From NCBI RefSeq assembly GCF_000213175.1, contig NW_009799100.1, positions 3,909,099-3,973,098 of the forward strand: a stretch of 64,000 nt of DNA, in the 5' to 3' direction. The notes below the pieces were generated by a model, which was not told the origin of the DNA, searched no databases, and saw only the letters and a list, made by a program, of their open reading frames with translations. A program made the position numbers and the translations under genes. This document shows positions 47,086 to 58,300 of the stretch, in pieces; position 1 is the first letter of the stretch; each line of letters starts with the position of its first letter. This DNA is from Neurospora tetrasperma FGSC 2508 (lineage: Eukaryota; Ascomycota; Sordariomycetes; Sordariales; Sordariaceae).

Positions 47086-48117
47086 CTACTGCTCCTCCCT
47101 CTCCAAACCATCAACCTTCCTCCTCAACTTCTCCATCAATTCCGCCATCCTCATCGAACACTCCGTCGTCCTCGGCAACTCATGTCCGCCCCCATGATCA
47201 AACCTCTCGTTCATCCCGCCCTCAAACATCTGCGCCAGCTGGACACTGGCCGGCCACCTAGGATCCTTCCCGCCATACACATGCACAGTCGGCACGATCT
47301 CTCCCAGATCCCCCACCGCCATCCGCATTCTTTCGTCGGTAAAATCCAACCCAAACACATCTTCCGGATCTAACTCCTTCTTAGAAGTCGGATCATGCAT
47401 CAAGTCCCCGACCTCATCCCACAGCCCCTCCCCGCGTTTGATCGTATCAGGATTATCCGCCTTGAACTTCAATTGCTCCGTACGCTTGTGAAGCAAGGCA
47501 GCAGTGGCATTATGCACCTTCCACGCCTTTTCCGTCACATCCACTCCCAGGTCTTGCAGGACATGGAGGCTAGGGCCGCCGCAGATGAACATGGCGCCCT
47601 TGAACGGCAACTCGAATTTCTCACCAGCTGATGGTCGGGTCAGCATGTGTTCCTGGTACCGGTAGAGGATGTAGGACATGAGCAAGGTGCAGCCCTGGGA
47701 GAAACCCATGACGAGGTCGAAGGGACCTTCTTCGGAAGAAAGAAGTTCTTCCAGATGGTCGTGCGAGGTCCGGATCTCAGAGATGTTGGAGGATGAGACC
47801 GGCCACCAGCCGTAGAATTTGGGGACCTGGTTCCAAATGCTGTCGACGCCGACGGTCGGGGCCGAAGGCAGGGGTGCGTTGGGGAAGGTGAAGGTATACG
47901 TTTCTTTGGGGAGTTTGAAGCGGAATGCGGCTGTTTGGGTTGATTGTGTGTCAGTGGTGGTACACGTGGTGAAGAGGAAGGGAATGGGGAGGAGGGGGGA
48001 GGGGGAGGAGGAAAACTCACCTGTCTGTGATCGAAAGATTTCACCGCTGGTGCCGTAGCCGTGGAGGGCTAAGACCCGGGTCATCTTAGGCTTTTCTTCC
48101 TGCATTACGGAACCCAT
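47086..48117 (-). CDS. FSH-family serine hydrolase (alpha/beta hydrolase)
   Basis: Two exons: 48117-48021 and 47930-47086, giving 313 residues. The protein matches the family of serine hydrolases (FSH1/FSH2/FSH3 of yeast, OVCA2 in animals). Visible marks are the first strand and oxyanion loop VLALHGYGTSGEIFRSQT, the nucleophile elbow GFSQGC with the catalytic Ser, and FICGGPS. The acid residue is probably in VHVYGGKDPRW, and the catalytic His is in DHGGGHELP. Relatives are small cytosolic esterases, some acting on short-chain or thioester substrates, including the hydrolases of polyketide clusters; no such cluster is seen here, so a general esterase is more likely. The intron (GTGAGT...CAAACAG) restores QTAAFRFK. 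Confidence 0.9.
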   Translation of the reverse strand: MGSVMQEEKPKMTRVLALHGYGTSGEIFRSQTGEFSSSPSPLLPIPFLFTTCTTTDTQSTQTAAFRFKLPKETYTFTFPNAPLPSAPTVGVDSIWNQVPKFYGWWPVSSSNISEIRTSHDHLEELLSSEEGPFDLVMGFSQGCTLLMSYILYRYQEHMLTRPSAGEKFELPFKGAMFICGGPSLHVLQDLGVDVTEKAWKVHNATAALLHKRTEQLKFKADNPDTIKRGEGLWDEVGDLMHDPTSKKELDPEDVFGLDFTDERMRMAVGDLGEIVPTVHVYGGKDPRWPASVQLAQMFEGGMNERFDHGGGHELPRTTECSMRMAELMEKLRRKVDGLEREEQ

Positions 48118-49335
48118 AGTGCCAAATGCAATAGCTTGCGTCTAAGTCTTCTTGTGTTGGTTTGTGTGTAAAGTCGGGGCTGAATTCTTGGTGCTGTAAA
48201 TCCAAGTTGAATGGCGGGATGGGAGAATAGAAATAAATGTATGAAGAGAGGAGTTGTGTGAGAACCAAAGAAGCGAAATGATGCAGTCCTTCGTCAGAAC
48301 TTCACTTAAGACGACAAAGTAGGAACAAGTATTTCTCAAGCTAACTTGATAACCACAGCTTTTAATATGTTTTGACGGGAAAGTATCATCCAACTTTTTT
48401 CCTGTTTACTTTGGGGACTACAGTCCACGTTCCGGCAATCACAACTCGGTACTCCGGGGATTCGTTGGAGGAAGTCCGATGGGTGAGCGTGAGATAAAAC
48501 TCGCCTGGAACGGTTTCCGAGCTGAGTGTAAGAGGCACGGCTGGTCCAGACCGAAATATTTCCGAGTGTCAGTGGCGCCTTCTCTGCTCATTGGTTCCAG
48601 TCAACCTTGATTTGTCGTCACGTTGAGGTGGAAAGTGGGAGAAGATGATACTTCAAAGTTTCTAATCCTTCTGCATCAACATGTCGATCCCGCATCGCGT
48701 ACTTGAGCCGATTCGTTGCATGTCTGCAGCTGTAAAGCTATTATTGACTCTGTCTCAGATCTGACTCTGCTATGAGGTACTTCAGCTGGATACAAAGAAG
48801 CCACCAATAAAACCATTGCACACACGCACATTGCTCTTACTTCACGCCATTCCATGCATACTTCCCATGCCATGATTGAATGCCAGGGTTGCTTCCGCAT
48901 GTTAGTTGAGTCTTGGATGACAGGAAGCTGCAGTCTACAGCTGGATGCTGTGTAACAAGGAATGATTACATATATATTTGAGATGTTGACATTGTTCTGA
49001 CAGAAAACGCCCTGTTTTTGATGGTGCTTTTCCCCAGCAGTTCAATCCTAGTTAAATGCTCAAATGCCCTTATCACCAACTTCTCTTCACGTGTTTCGGG
49101 TACGTTAGCCCATCGGCTTGTCATATTCTGCATTGCTGATCTTCTCACGGTCATATTTGTTCGGTAAGCATCCCGATCGGAACCATATCTGATACCTGGA
49201 CCGTCCGATCGGAATCCGAATTTTTCGTTGTCTTCGAGATCTGGGTGAAAACTCATCTCCTCGGATGAATACTCTACATCAACCGCATCGTGGGGAGCTA
49301 TCAGTTGAACAATTTAACCAATCACTCCTTCTCTT
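48118..49335. other. Serine hydrolase promoter and 3' side of the Arg/Ser-rich gene
   Basis: Both neighbours lie on the minus strand. This 1.2 kb holds the upstream region of the hydrolase and the 3' UTR of the Arg/Ser-rich gene. No further gene is recognised. Confidence 0.6.
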
Positions 49336-50808
49336 CTACCTTCTCCTTCCACGAACAATTTCCTCCCTCCCCCTCTCCCTCTCCCTCGTCCTTTCCCTTC
49401 TTCTCTCCTCCCCACCAGTGTCTCTCTCCCTCTCCTCACGACTCTCCCTTCTTCCCCTCTCACTACTCTTCCCCACCTTTTCTTTCTTCCCACCCGTTCC
49501 CTTTCCACCATCGGCATTCCCCTTCTCCCATTTTTCGTAATCCCTCACCATCCCCTTTGCAACTCTCTTGACACTTTCCTTCCTCCCACTCCGCCCTCCT
49601 TTCTGTCGCCCTTCCCCCTTTTCATCCCCACCACCACCACCACCACCATTACCACCACCAGCCAAACTTTCCTCCAAGATCCCTCCCACTAACCCCGCCA
49701 CACCCCTCTGCACCACCTGCTTAACCACATGATGTCTCAACCCGCCCTTTCGCATCAGCTTCGGATGGCGCCTCTGCTCATGCTCAATCAACCCGTCCAC
49801 GACCGCGGCGCCGAGAGCTGCTGAAGCGATTTTGGAGCCTGATTGTGCAGAAAAAAGCGGGGTGGAGGGCGAGTCCTTGCGGAGTTTGAGAGCGGTGGCG
49901 GCGCCGGCTTCGAGAGCGCGGGTGGCGGCTTTGAGGAGGGAGGCGGTCTTGGGGGAGGATTTGAGGGTTGCGAGGTTGAGCGAGGGACGGCGGGACTGGT
50001 GATGGTAAGAAGTGGACGGAGGGTTGGAGTGTGCCCGGCGGTGGTAGGATCGGGGGTAGTTGTTGTGGTATGTGTCTTCTTCCCGCTCGTCGTCGGTGTA
50101 GTTGAGGTGGTGATAGGGTGTTGTGCGGGATCTTGGACGTGGACGGGGATAGTAAACGTCGTGAATAACTGAACCTCTATGTGGAGGTGTTGGTGACCGG
50201 TTGACGCGGCGTCGGCGGGTGCGAGGAGAGATAGCTGTTTCGGAGTCTGATGTTTCATGATCTGGTTCTCGCCTCGGTCTTGATCGTACGGATTCTCTTC
50301 CGTGCTGGCCTGTTCCGTGGTCTGATCGCACTGACTGTCGACGACTTCGATTCACTGGTGAGCGTGTACGCGGAGAGAGAGTACCAATGGTGGATGGTCG
50401 TCTTGTTCTGCCTCGTGAACGAGTAAAGCATGCATCTTCATCATACTCATCTTTCCGTTTTATTGGCATGGCATTCCCTGCTTCCAAGTCCAAGTCCCAT
50501 TGACTCTTTTCTTCATCCTTGTCCCCGTTCGGATCAAGAGGGCGTGTGAGGTGATAAACATCCCGGGGGTCGTATTCCGATTCCGGATCATCTTTATGGT
50601 CTTCATCTATAGTCGAGAAACGTGAATTGCTAATGATTGATGTACTTCTTTGGCTCTCTCTTCGGCGATGTGTCAACGCCGGGGAGGACTGTCGCCGGTG
50701 ACTTCGATAACTCTTCCCGTCATCGTGTCGAGCACTTCTCTCTGAACGGGAACGGTGAGCGGGACCGGGAGGACAGGACTCGCTTGGTCGTCTTGTGAGA
50801 CGATGCAT
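49336..50808 (-). CDS. Arg/Ser-rich protein of unknown function
   Basis: A single exon gives 490 residues from an ATG in AAAA context. The first 280 residues are very rich in Arg, Ser, Asp, Glu, His and Tyr with many RSRS-like and RRRPS-like stretches, and look disordered. At about residues 290-385 there is a more ordered, Ala-rich helical region (KTASLLKAATRALEAGAATA, then SKIASAALGAAVVDGLIEHE and KQVVQRGVAGLVGGILEES). This resembles the small glycine-zipper-like helices of fungal Arg/Ser-rich (DUF3824-like) proteins; that link is tentative. The C-terminal 100 residues are Gly then Arg/Glu/Lys-rich. RS-rich composition would suit an RNA-related protein, but there is no RRM or other domain. 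The open frame and ordered middle region support a real gene. Confidence 0.7.
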   Translation of the reverse strand: MHRLTRRPSESCPPGPAHRSRSERSARHDDGKSYRSHRRQSSPALTHRRRESQRSTSIISNSRFSTIDEDHKDDPESEYDPRDVYHLTRPLDPNGDKDEEKSQWDLDLEAGNAMPIKRKDEYDEDACFTRSRGRTRRPSTIGTLSPRTRSPVNRSRRQSVRSDHGTGQHGRESVRSRPRREPDHETSDSETAISPRTRRRRVNRSPTPPHRGSVIHDVYYPRPRPRSRTTPYHHLNYTDDEREEDTYHNNYPRSYHRRAHSNPPSTSYHHQSRRPSLNLATLKSSPKTASLLKAATRALEAGAATALKLRKDSPSTPLFSAQSGSKIASAALGAAVVDGLIEHEQRRHPKLMRKGGLRHHVVKQVVQRGVAGLVGGILEESLAGGGNGGGGGGGDEKGEGRQKGGRSGRKESVKRVAKGMVRDYEKWEKGNADGGKGTGGKKEKVGKSSERGRRESREERERDTGGEERRRERTRERERGREEIVRGRRR

Positions 50809-52172
50809 TTTTGAGGGTGGCTGTAGCCGAACGACGTGTTGATATACAGTTCTCGGTAGATATCATGAGAGTGGTAATTATCTTTAAGTTAGTTTAAGAA
50901 CAAAAATGCTCTGGTTGAAACACTGTTATAACCTAGATATGAATAGAAACCGAGGGTGTAGCTGAGGTATTGTCGTACCAAGTCAACGACGGATTCGTTT
51001 CAAGTTAAGGTCTGTGGATCACCGTGTTGTTATCAGTTCTATGAAGAGCTTTGCCAGGTCACAGAGGTCAACAACAAATTACCCTTCTTCCTTCCCCCAT
51101 CAACCCAAGCAGCCCTCCCAGAGACCGACCATGGCTTTATGTACCTGCAGTAGCTGAGCACAAGTCGGGCATCCATCCGTCCATCCCTGCGTCCACCATA
51201 CTGCCCATCCGTCCCTCCCACCCAGATGGGGCTCCTTTGCACATTAGCATCATACCAAGAAACAACCTTTGACCAAACAGACCGGGTGCTGAGCTGGTAT
51301 CTCGGCACGTCACAGTGCATCAAGTCATATGAGAGGCAATTGGCTTGTCCCAGATCTTTGGTATAAGTGTGGTAACGCGGTAGGTTCTAGACCTTTCCTC
51401 CAGTCCCGGACTACCGAGCCCGTGTAACAGTCTCATTTGTGTACTTGTACCTCATTATCACGGCACTAGCTTTGCGATTTTGTCTCGTATTGGTCGTTTG
51501 TACCTCTGTATGTTGGATTTTGTATGGCATGAATCGTTGTGGACGATATGATTGTGCAGTGTGGTGGTACGTATCTTTGGAAGCTCTCGTGAGGTACAGA
51601 CCGGTTGGAGGTGATCGATATACTCGAGATTGCGCCTAGAACAAGGAACCTCGATGCGATTTGGCTTGCCAGCGAGCGTATCCTTACCGGTTGTTGTACA
51701 AAATAGTCAAGGTGTCTAACCACTTTCTGTTCTTGTGCGCTCTAGTTCTAGGTGTTTGATCGTCGTAATAGGAGGTGAAAGGCATGGACATGGAATGATG
51801 TGAGTAAGGGCTGGTTCCACAACCGTATTAATCGAATGTTTCTCTTGCTCAATCAAAAGACGCGCAGCTACTGGTAACATGTGTTCACCGTGGTCTCGTC
51901 TGTCTAACGGTAAGTACACATGTTCGCGACGTATTGACATCACCAGAAGGCCCAAGTCCCGCTTCGTGATCTTGACCGAACCCCGGATTTCCCCGGTCTT
52001 GAACACAACCGAGAAACCTTTTCTTTCCCGGATCTCACCTACCCACAAGTACACCTTGCGCTAAATGTAAACTTGCGTCATCTGATACCTGATTGTAAAA
52101 CAGTGATTCATAGCGCTTCCTATTTCCGATTTCCCTTCCATTTCCCACCAGATGAAGGGAAACGGGCAGTGC
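50809..52172. other. Upstream region of the Arg/Ser-rich gene and 3' side of the membrane-protein gene
   Basis: This 1.36 kb lies between two minus-strand genes. Short frames only. Words such as TCCATCC and GTCCATCC recur near 51170-51220. No gene is supported. Confidence 0.6.
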
Positions 52173-53597
52173 TCACTTCGCTGCCTCACCCGACAGAGAC
52201 TTTCCGTCATCTTTCTGCTCTACATAGACAACCTTTGGGTAGGCACGTGAGAGACGCTCTGGACGGGCGGTTCCAACTGTTAGTGCTTGAAAAAGGCTCG
52301 AGTCATAGCTGCTGTGAGCAGAAGCAAACGTTTCATCCCCAAAGTTGCTCACGTTGACTATGTCGTCTGCGTTCAGTTCCCCTTGCTGTGAGAGTGCAGG
52401 TAGTTGTGGCTTGTCCAATGCGAATGGCGAGGGAATGGGAAGATCATGCTCGCTGGCATTTACGTGCGAGTGGCTATCTTCATGTTGAGGGGCTTGTTGG
52501 TCGGACTCTTCAACCTGCAAGTTGGATTTCTGATTTAGTCCCTGCTGCTCCGATTGCAGCTCATGGATTGACGTTCTGTGGAAGCTATCCTTCTCAGGGG
52601 TGTTGACCGGTGGGGCCATGGATTGGTGTCCGTCAAAGGGCGAGTGTTGTTGCTGACTCCGTTTAGATTCCTTTGACTTCCGTGAATATGCTCCATCCTC
52701 GACTATGGTCCTGTCATCCTTGAAACTGCTGGACCCGCTGATTTGTACTCCTGACCGAAATGTGTTTGTGGGCTCCGGAGTTCTTTTAGGGCCATAGAGG
52801 TCGTTCAGCTCGTTTCCCAGGTTGAGAAACTCCCGCCTCTGCCGCCGTGTGTAACAAAACAAAGCCAACCCTGCAATAGCTAGCAGTCCGAGAACGCTCG
52901 CCACAGTACCAGCGATGGCCTCCGCTGGAAAGCTGTTGATGGGCACTTGAACGGGGTAACCTATGGCATAGACAACGTCGGAGACGACAACGGTGGGGTT
53001 GGCCCCGTTGGATGATACTGTATTCGCATTCGTGATGGGAGGCGGTGTCATTGCTGTTTGGAGGACACTGAAGCACGGTGTCTGGCCTCCTAGGTCAGTC
53101 GTCCATGGAGTGTAACCGCTACGGAGTCATGGTTAGCATAATTCCAAGTCTGAGTTACGTTTCTCAAATGCAGGATTGTGCCTACCTGGGGCAGCAACTG
53201 GCTGAGATCGAGTAGTAGTCGGCGGGGCAGCGTTCTAGGACCGCCTGTTCAGAATCGGAGGTTTCAGGATACACGTCGTTGAACCCTATTTCCACCGATG
53301 ATTGCGGCTGGAATGGGCAGCAGTCTTGCCTGGTGTCTACGCAACCAACAAAGGGCGCGTAAATCGCAGATGGTCCCAAATTAAGTAAGGTGTACTCGGG
53401 CGTCGCGCATGTCTCTGTTAACAAACTTGCGCCAGGCTCATGCGTGACCGCGACACTACCATCTGGAGACGAGGTGACCACAATTGAGGGTTGTTCCATC
53501 GTCACTGTTGCCCCTACAGTGGTTGGTGATCTGTAATGAGGTGTCAGTTCAAGAATCACATTGGTGTCAATTTGGGAGGGACGTACACGCTGGCCAT
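52173..53597 (-). CDS. Single-pass membrane protein with Cys-rich ectodomain
   Basis: Three exons: 53597-53587, 53530-53186 and 53118-52173, giving 433 residues. The start ATG lies in a near-ideal context (ACC before ATG, G after). There is no classical signal peptide. The N-terminal 185 residues hold eight cysteines (single C, C, CC, C, CC, C) and Thr/Ser/Val-rich stretches. One membrane helix follows at about residues 186-208 (AGTVASVLGLLAIAGLALFC), then the stop-transfer run YTRRQRR. A 225-residue cytoplasmic tail is Ser/Gln/His-rich and disordered. The layout recalls fungal cell-surface sensors or Mid2/Wsc-type proteins, but no named domain is recognised. The exon phases close exactly. 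The function is unknown. Confidence 0.8.
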
Positions 53598-55321
53598 GGT
53601 GTAATCCTCCATGGAAAAGTGATGGGACGCTGGGAATGCCAGAGGTAAAATTCGTTTCCTTCAACTCGATCAGAAGCTGTTTTATACTCCTCCTCGAGAT
53701 GCTCACGGTCAGAATCTTTAGGGTCTGGCGCAACAACGGAGGAGGATCTTGCAATGGTGATCTCTGTGACGCGGGGTTGTGAAAACGAAGACGACCACGG
53801 AACGGCAGAAATTTTCGAAAACTGTTGGGACTTGGGATGATTTGGGATGAAAAACTGCAATGCAACAGCACTCGTGAGAACCTGAACGCCGCCCAGGTAC
53901 TGATAAACCCCTCCTTCCAAAGCTGTGGTGGAACTAAAATGTGAAGGCAAACATGGACCGTGACCAATATCTCGTTTTCATGCTCCTTTCTGTGAGGATA
54001 TGCCTGGAGATCCATCTGTTGATCGATGCTGCATTACGAGATCACGGCCGCCTTGATGTTTGCCGGGCGGACGTGCGGCCTTGATGGAGCATCCCAACCC
54101 GAGGATACCCAGATGCGTGGCATCTCGGGACCTGGATCTGTCAAGAAGGTTAATGTCAGTGTACTCTCTGTCGAACCCCGAGCCTTGCACGCCATCTTAA
54201 AAATCAGGTTCATGATACCAGGTCTCGAGCGACTGATGAGTTTACTATACCCATGTGAGATTTTGAGGACTTTGCTCTTCGGATTTGCCTTCTGCCGAAA
54301 CAGGCGACCTCGACGACGGCGAGCAATCGTAAGAATGACACAAATACGGACAGCCCCAGTACCGCTCGTCGTGGTTGGAAAAGACCATCACGAAAGTGTG
54401 GTAGGAATTACAATGACTTGGAAACATATCGCCCAGAGTCCATCAGAAATTCTGTCATGCAGAACTGCCTCGAATTTGAGGTTTAAGGGTGCAATCAAGA
54501 CGCTTGGATGCGTGCAAGAGTATATCCAAAGTGTGATGTACTGACCGTGACATGGTCGGTTTATTCTTATGATCGTTCGAACGGGTTGGAGGCACACAGT
54601 CCTCCTTGAGATTATGATCCCTCTCAAAGAAAGATATGTACCTCATAATTCATGTTTGGAAGACTGGGGCAATGGCGTGAGCGGTGAAACGGGAAAAGAA
54701 GCATACGAACATAGGTGTGTAAGTGATGACCGTCATGAGGCTCTTCCTTACCATTGCCCACTTGACAAGGAGAAGCTCTGATCTACCTCTAGCAGATGGC
54801 CAAATATAAAGGGAAAAAAGATAACTCGCCCCGTATTGTCTCCCAGTAGTGATTTATACGTGACTCAAGCTGGGATCACACTGCGTGAAAATAGGGGGCG
54901 CAAGCCCATTTGTGCAGATATCAATCAAGAGAAAGATCGGAACGAGTTAAAGAGTGACGAAGGTGATGGAGATAGGTGCCAACGGTAAGAGAATCGGGAA
55001 GAGTTGGATCCATGAACGGGACGGGAGGGAGTGGTTGAGGCAAAAGTGGACCTACCCAACCGGAAGTCTTGGAAGAGGTCTGTGCAGGTGGTCAACTGAA
55101 GCTACACCTAGCCCCTGTGATTGAATGGAAATAGCGGGGAAGGCCCTGAGTGCCAGGGACCCCAGGTGGCCGTCAGGGTACATCTCCAGATCTTATCCGA
55201 ACTTCTGCTCAACGTCATCACCGGCATCATCATCAACATTGGGCATTGACCAAGTCATGTCGATTGCTGCATAAAGGCCGGCCCGTATACTCCCTGTCAG
55301 GCAGGGAAAATAGCGGACAAG
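53598..55321. other. Divergent promoter region (membrane protein / FIG4)
   Basis: This 1.7 kb lies between two start codons. The frame upstream of the membrane protein's ATG stays open to about 54015 on the minus strand but is not Met-initiated at that end and has no domain. A 172-codon frame at 54026-54544 (+) is likewise unsupported. The region should hold both promoters. Confidence 0.6.
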
Positions 55322-58300
55322 ATGATAGATGCAGCCGAAAGCGACATTACTGTTGCCAGCGCCCTCGCCGGCGGCGCTCCCGAGCCTGGCGCTACAAGCT
55401 CGGTATCACCTCCGCCGCCTTCAGGTTCCGATCGGGACCCAAACAACCTCAACCCAAAGAACCCAAAGAACCCCCCTATTCCGGCCGATTTCGAGGGAGA
55501 AGGGTTGGTAAAACCACCGTTTCCTCTCCTTCACAATAATGCCAGTGCCGACGCCGAGGCCGAAGGCTCGAGAAAGGACAAATCATCGCGTGCCGGCGCT
55601 GGCGTCGGCGACAACGACGATGACGAGCCCGCCGTCGCCAAGCCTTTTCACCGCACCACCAGTCCAGATCCGACCCAACGTTCGGGTGCCCTAGCCCCCG
55701 AGGAGGAAGAGGAAGATGTGGGCAGGTTGGATGGCACTTCTGGCGAACGACCCCGGTCCAGGCTGAAGCACAAGATGCACAAGTTCAGTCTCTACGAAAC
55801 CGCCAGTCGCTTCTACATGGTCGGCGGCGATGTCACTGAGAAACGCTACCGCATCCTCAAAATTGACCGCACCGCAGAAGACGCTTCTGAGCTGAGCATC
55901 ACGGATGACAAGACCATTTACTCACAGAAAGACATGAACCAGCTGCTGGACACCATCGACGACGGCAACAAGGGCACTGGTGGTCTCAAGCTGCGCTGCA
56001 CTACCTGGGGTCTGCTTGGTTTCATCAAGTTCACCGGCCCATGGTACATGCTGCTCATAACCAAAAAGAGCACAGTTGCCATGATAGGCGGCCACTATGT
56101 CTACCAAATCGATGGCACCGATCTCATTCCCTTGACCTCGCCCAGCTTCAAGACAGACCAGCGCAATACCGAGGAGACGCGCTTCTTGGGCATCCTCAAC
56201 AACTTGGACTTGACCAGATCTTTCTACTACAGCTACTCGTATGATATCACTCGCACATTGCAGTACAACATCACCAGAGAGCGAGAGGCGTTGCTGAATG
56301 GTCAGGTTGGCCCTATGGAGGATGACCTGAACTCCATGTTCGTCTGGAACAACCACCTGCTTCAACCTGTCGCCAACGCTTTGAACACACCCTATGACTG
56401 GTGTCGTCCCATTATTCACGGCTACTTTGACCAAGCCGCCATCTCCATCTACGGACGAACCGTCCACGTTACTGTCATTGCCAGAAGAAGCAGATTCTTT
56501 GCCGGCGCAAGGTTCCTCAAACGTGGCGCCAACGACTTGGGATATGTAGCAAACGATGTCGAGACTGAGCAGATTGTGTCCGAGTCACTCACAACTTCTT
56601 TCCATGCCCCGGGTCCCAAGTTCTTTGCCAGCCCAGCGTACACCTCGTATGTACAGCACAGAGGCTCCATTCCACTGTACTGGACTCAGGACAACACGGG
56701 CGTGACGCCCAAGCCACCCATCGAGCTGAACCTCGTTGACCCATTTTACACAGCAGCAGCTCTACATTTTGATAACCTCTTTGAGCGGTACGGAGCACCA
56801 ATCTATGTGCTGAACCTGGTGAAGGCGCGGGAGCGCACTCCGCGTGAAAGTAAACTGTTGGACGAGTACACCCGCGCCGTAGAATATCTTAACCAGTTCT
56901 TGCCCAAGGAAAACAAGATCATCTACCGTGCCTGGGACATGTCGCGAGCCGCTAAGAGTCGGGACCAAGATGTTATCGGGACACTGGAAAGTATCGCTGA
57001 GGACGTTGTCCTGACGACCGGCTTCTTCCACAACGGTGACGGCCACACTTCCCCGATCCGGGTCCAGAACGGAGTCGCACGGACGAACTGTATCGACTGT
57101 CTGGACCGAACCAATGCGGCCCAGTTCGTGATTGGCAAGCGTGCCCTTGGCCACCAGCTCCATGCTCTCGGCATCTTGGAGGACACCACTGTCAACTACG
57201 ATACCGACGCCGTCAACCTGTTCACGCACATGTACCACGACCATGGAGACACCATTGCCGTCCAGTATGGCGGCTCACAGCTCGTTAACACCATGGAGAC
57301 ATACCGAAAGATCAACCAGTGGACCAGCCACTCGCGCGACATGATTGAGAGTTTCAAGCGATACTACAACAATGCTTTTCTCGACGGTCAGCGTCAGGAG
57401 GCCTACAACCTGTTCCTCGGTAACTACATCTTCGCCCAAGGACAGCCAATGCTCTGGGATCTGGGCACCGACTACTACCTGCACCACGAAGATCCACGGC
57501 AGTGGCTGGAGAAGCGCAAGCGCCACTACATCAACTGGTACACACCCGAGTTTCTCAAGCCTCGCGTCCTGCCTCCGTATCCCGCCATCAAGCCCAACTC
57601 ACCCCAAAGCAAGATCCCCGTGTCCCGCTATGACGACTACTGGCTCGAGTACTACCGTCCTTCCACGCTCTCGTCCTTCCTCAAGATGTTTGCGTACCGT
57701 ATGAACTCGACCCTCAGGTACATACCCTTCAAGTCCACCCAGGACGGCCGGTACGACCTCAGCCCGTTCCGCGTGCGCGGCGAGGTAGGCGGGACCGGTG
57801 ACGGCGACCATACGCACGACAGGAAGAAGGTCAAGAAGGAGGTGACGTTTGCCACCAACCGCGCCGACCACTTTTCCGGAACGAAGCATCTAGCCGAAGA
57901 TGCCGCGGATAACGCCTCTGCGATGAACGAGAAAGCCGCTCTTGCTGCCGCAGACAACAACGGCGGTAACGCACCTGGTCACCACCGTGGGCTCTCCCTC
58001 CAGCGCTGGCTCCCCGGCAGCGGTACCAAAGAAGCTGCCACCGCCGCAAACACCACCTCCGCCACTGGCCCTTCGGACCCCACCAACAACAATAACAACA
58101 CCACCACCAACCCTTCTCGAACTCTCGGCCGCGAATCCTCAAGTAACAACAACAACACCAGCGAAAGCACCGAACTCGGAGACTACTCGTACCGCCCCTT
58201 CAACAACTACCACTCCAACCATCACCAGCAGTATCAACAAACCCCCAACAACCGAAACAGCAACGGTTACACCACCACCCCTTTAGGAGAAAACAAACAC

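Noticed and set aside
54026-54544. 172-codon frame upstream of FIG4
   Set aside because: No recognisable domain, membrane pattern or splice continuation; lies in a divergent promoter.
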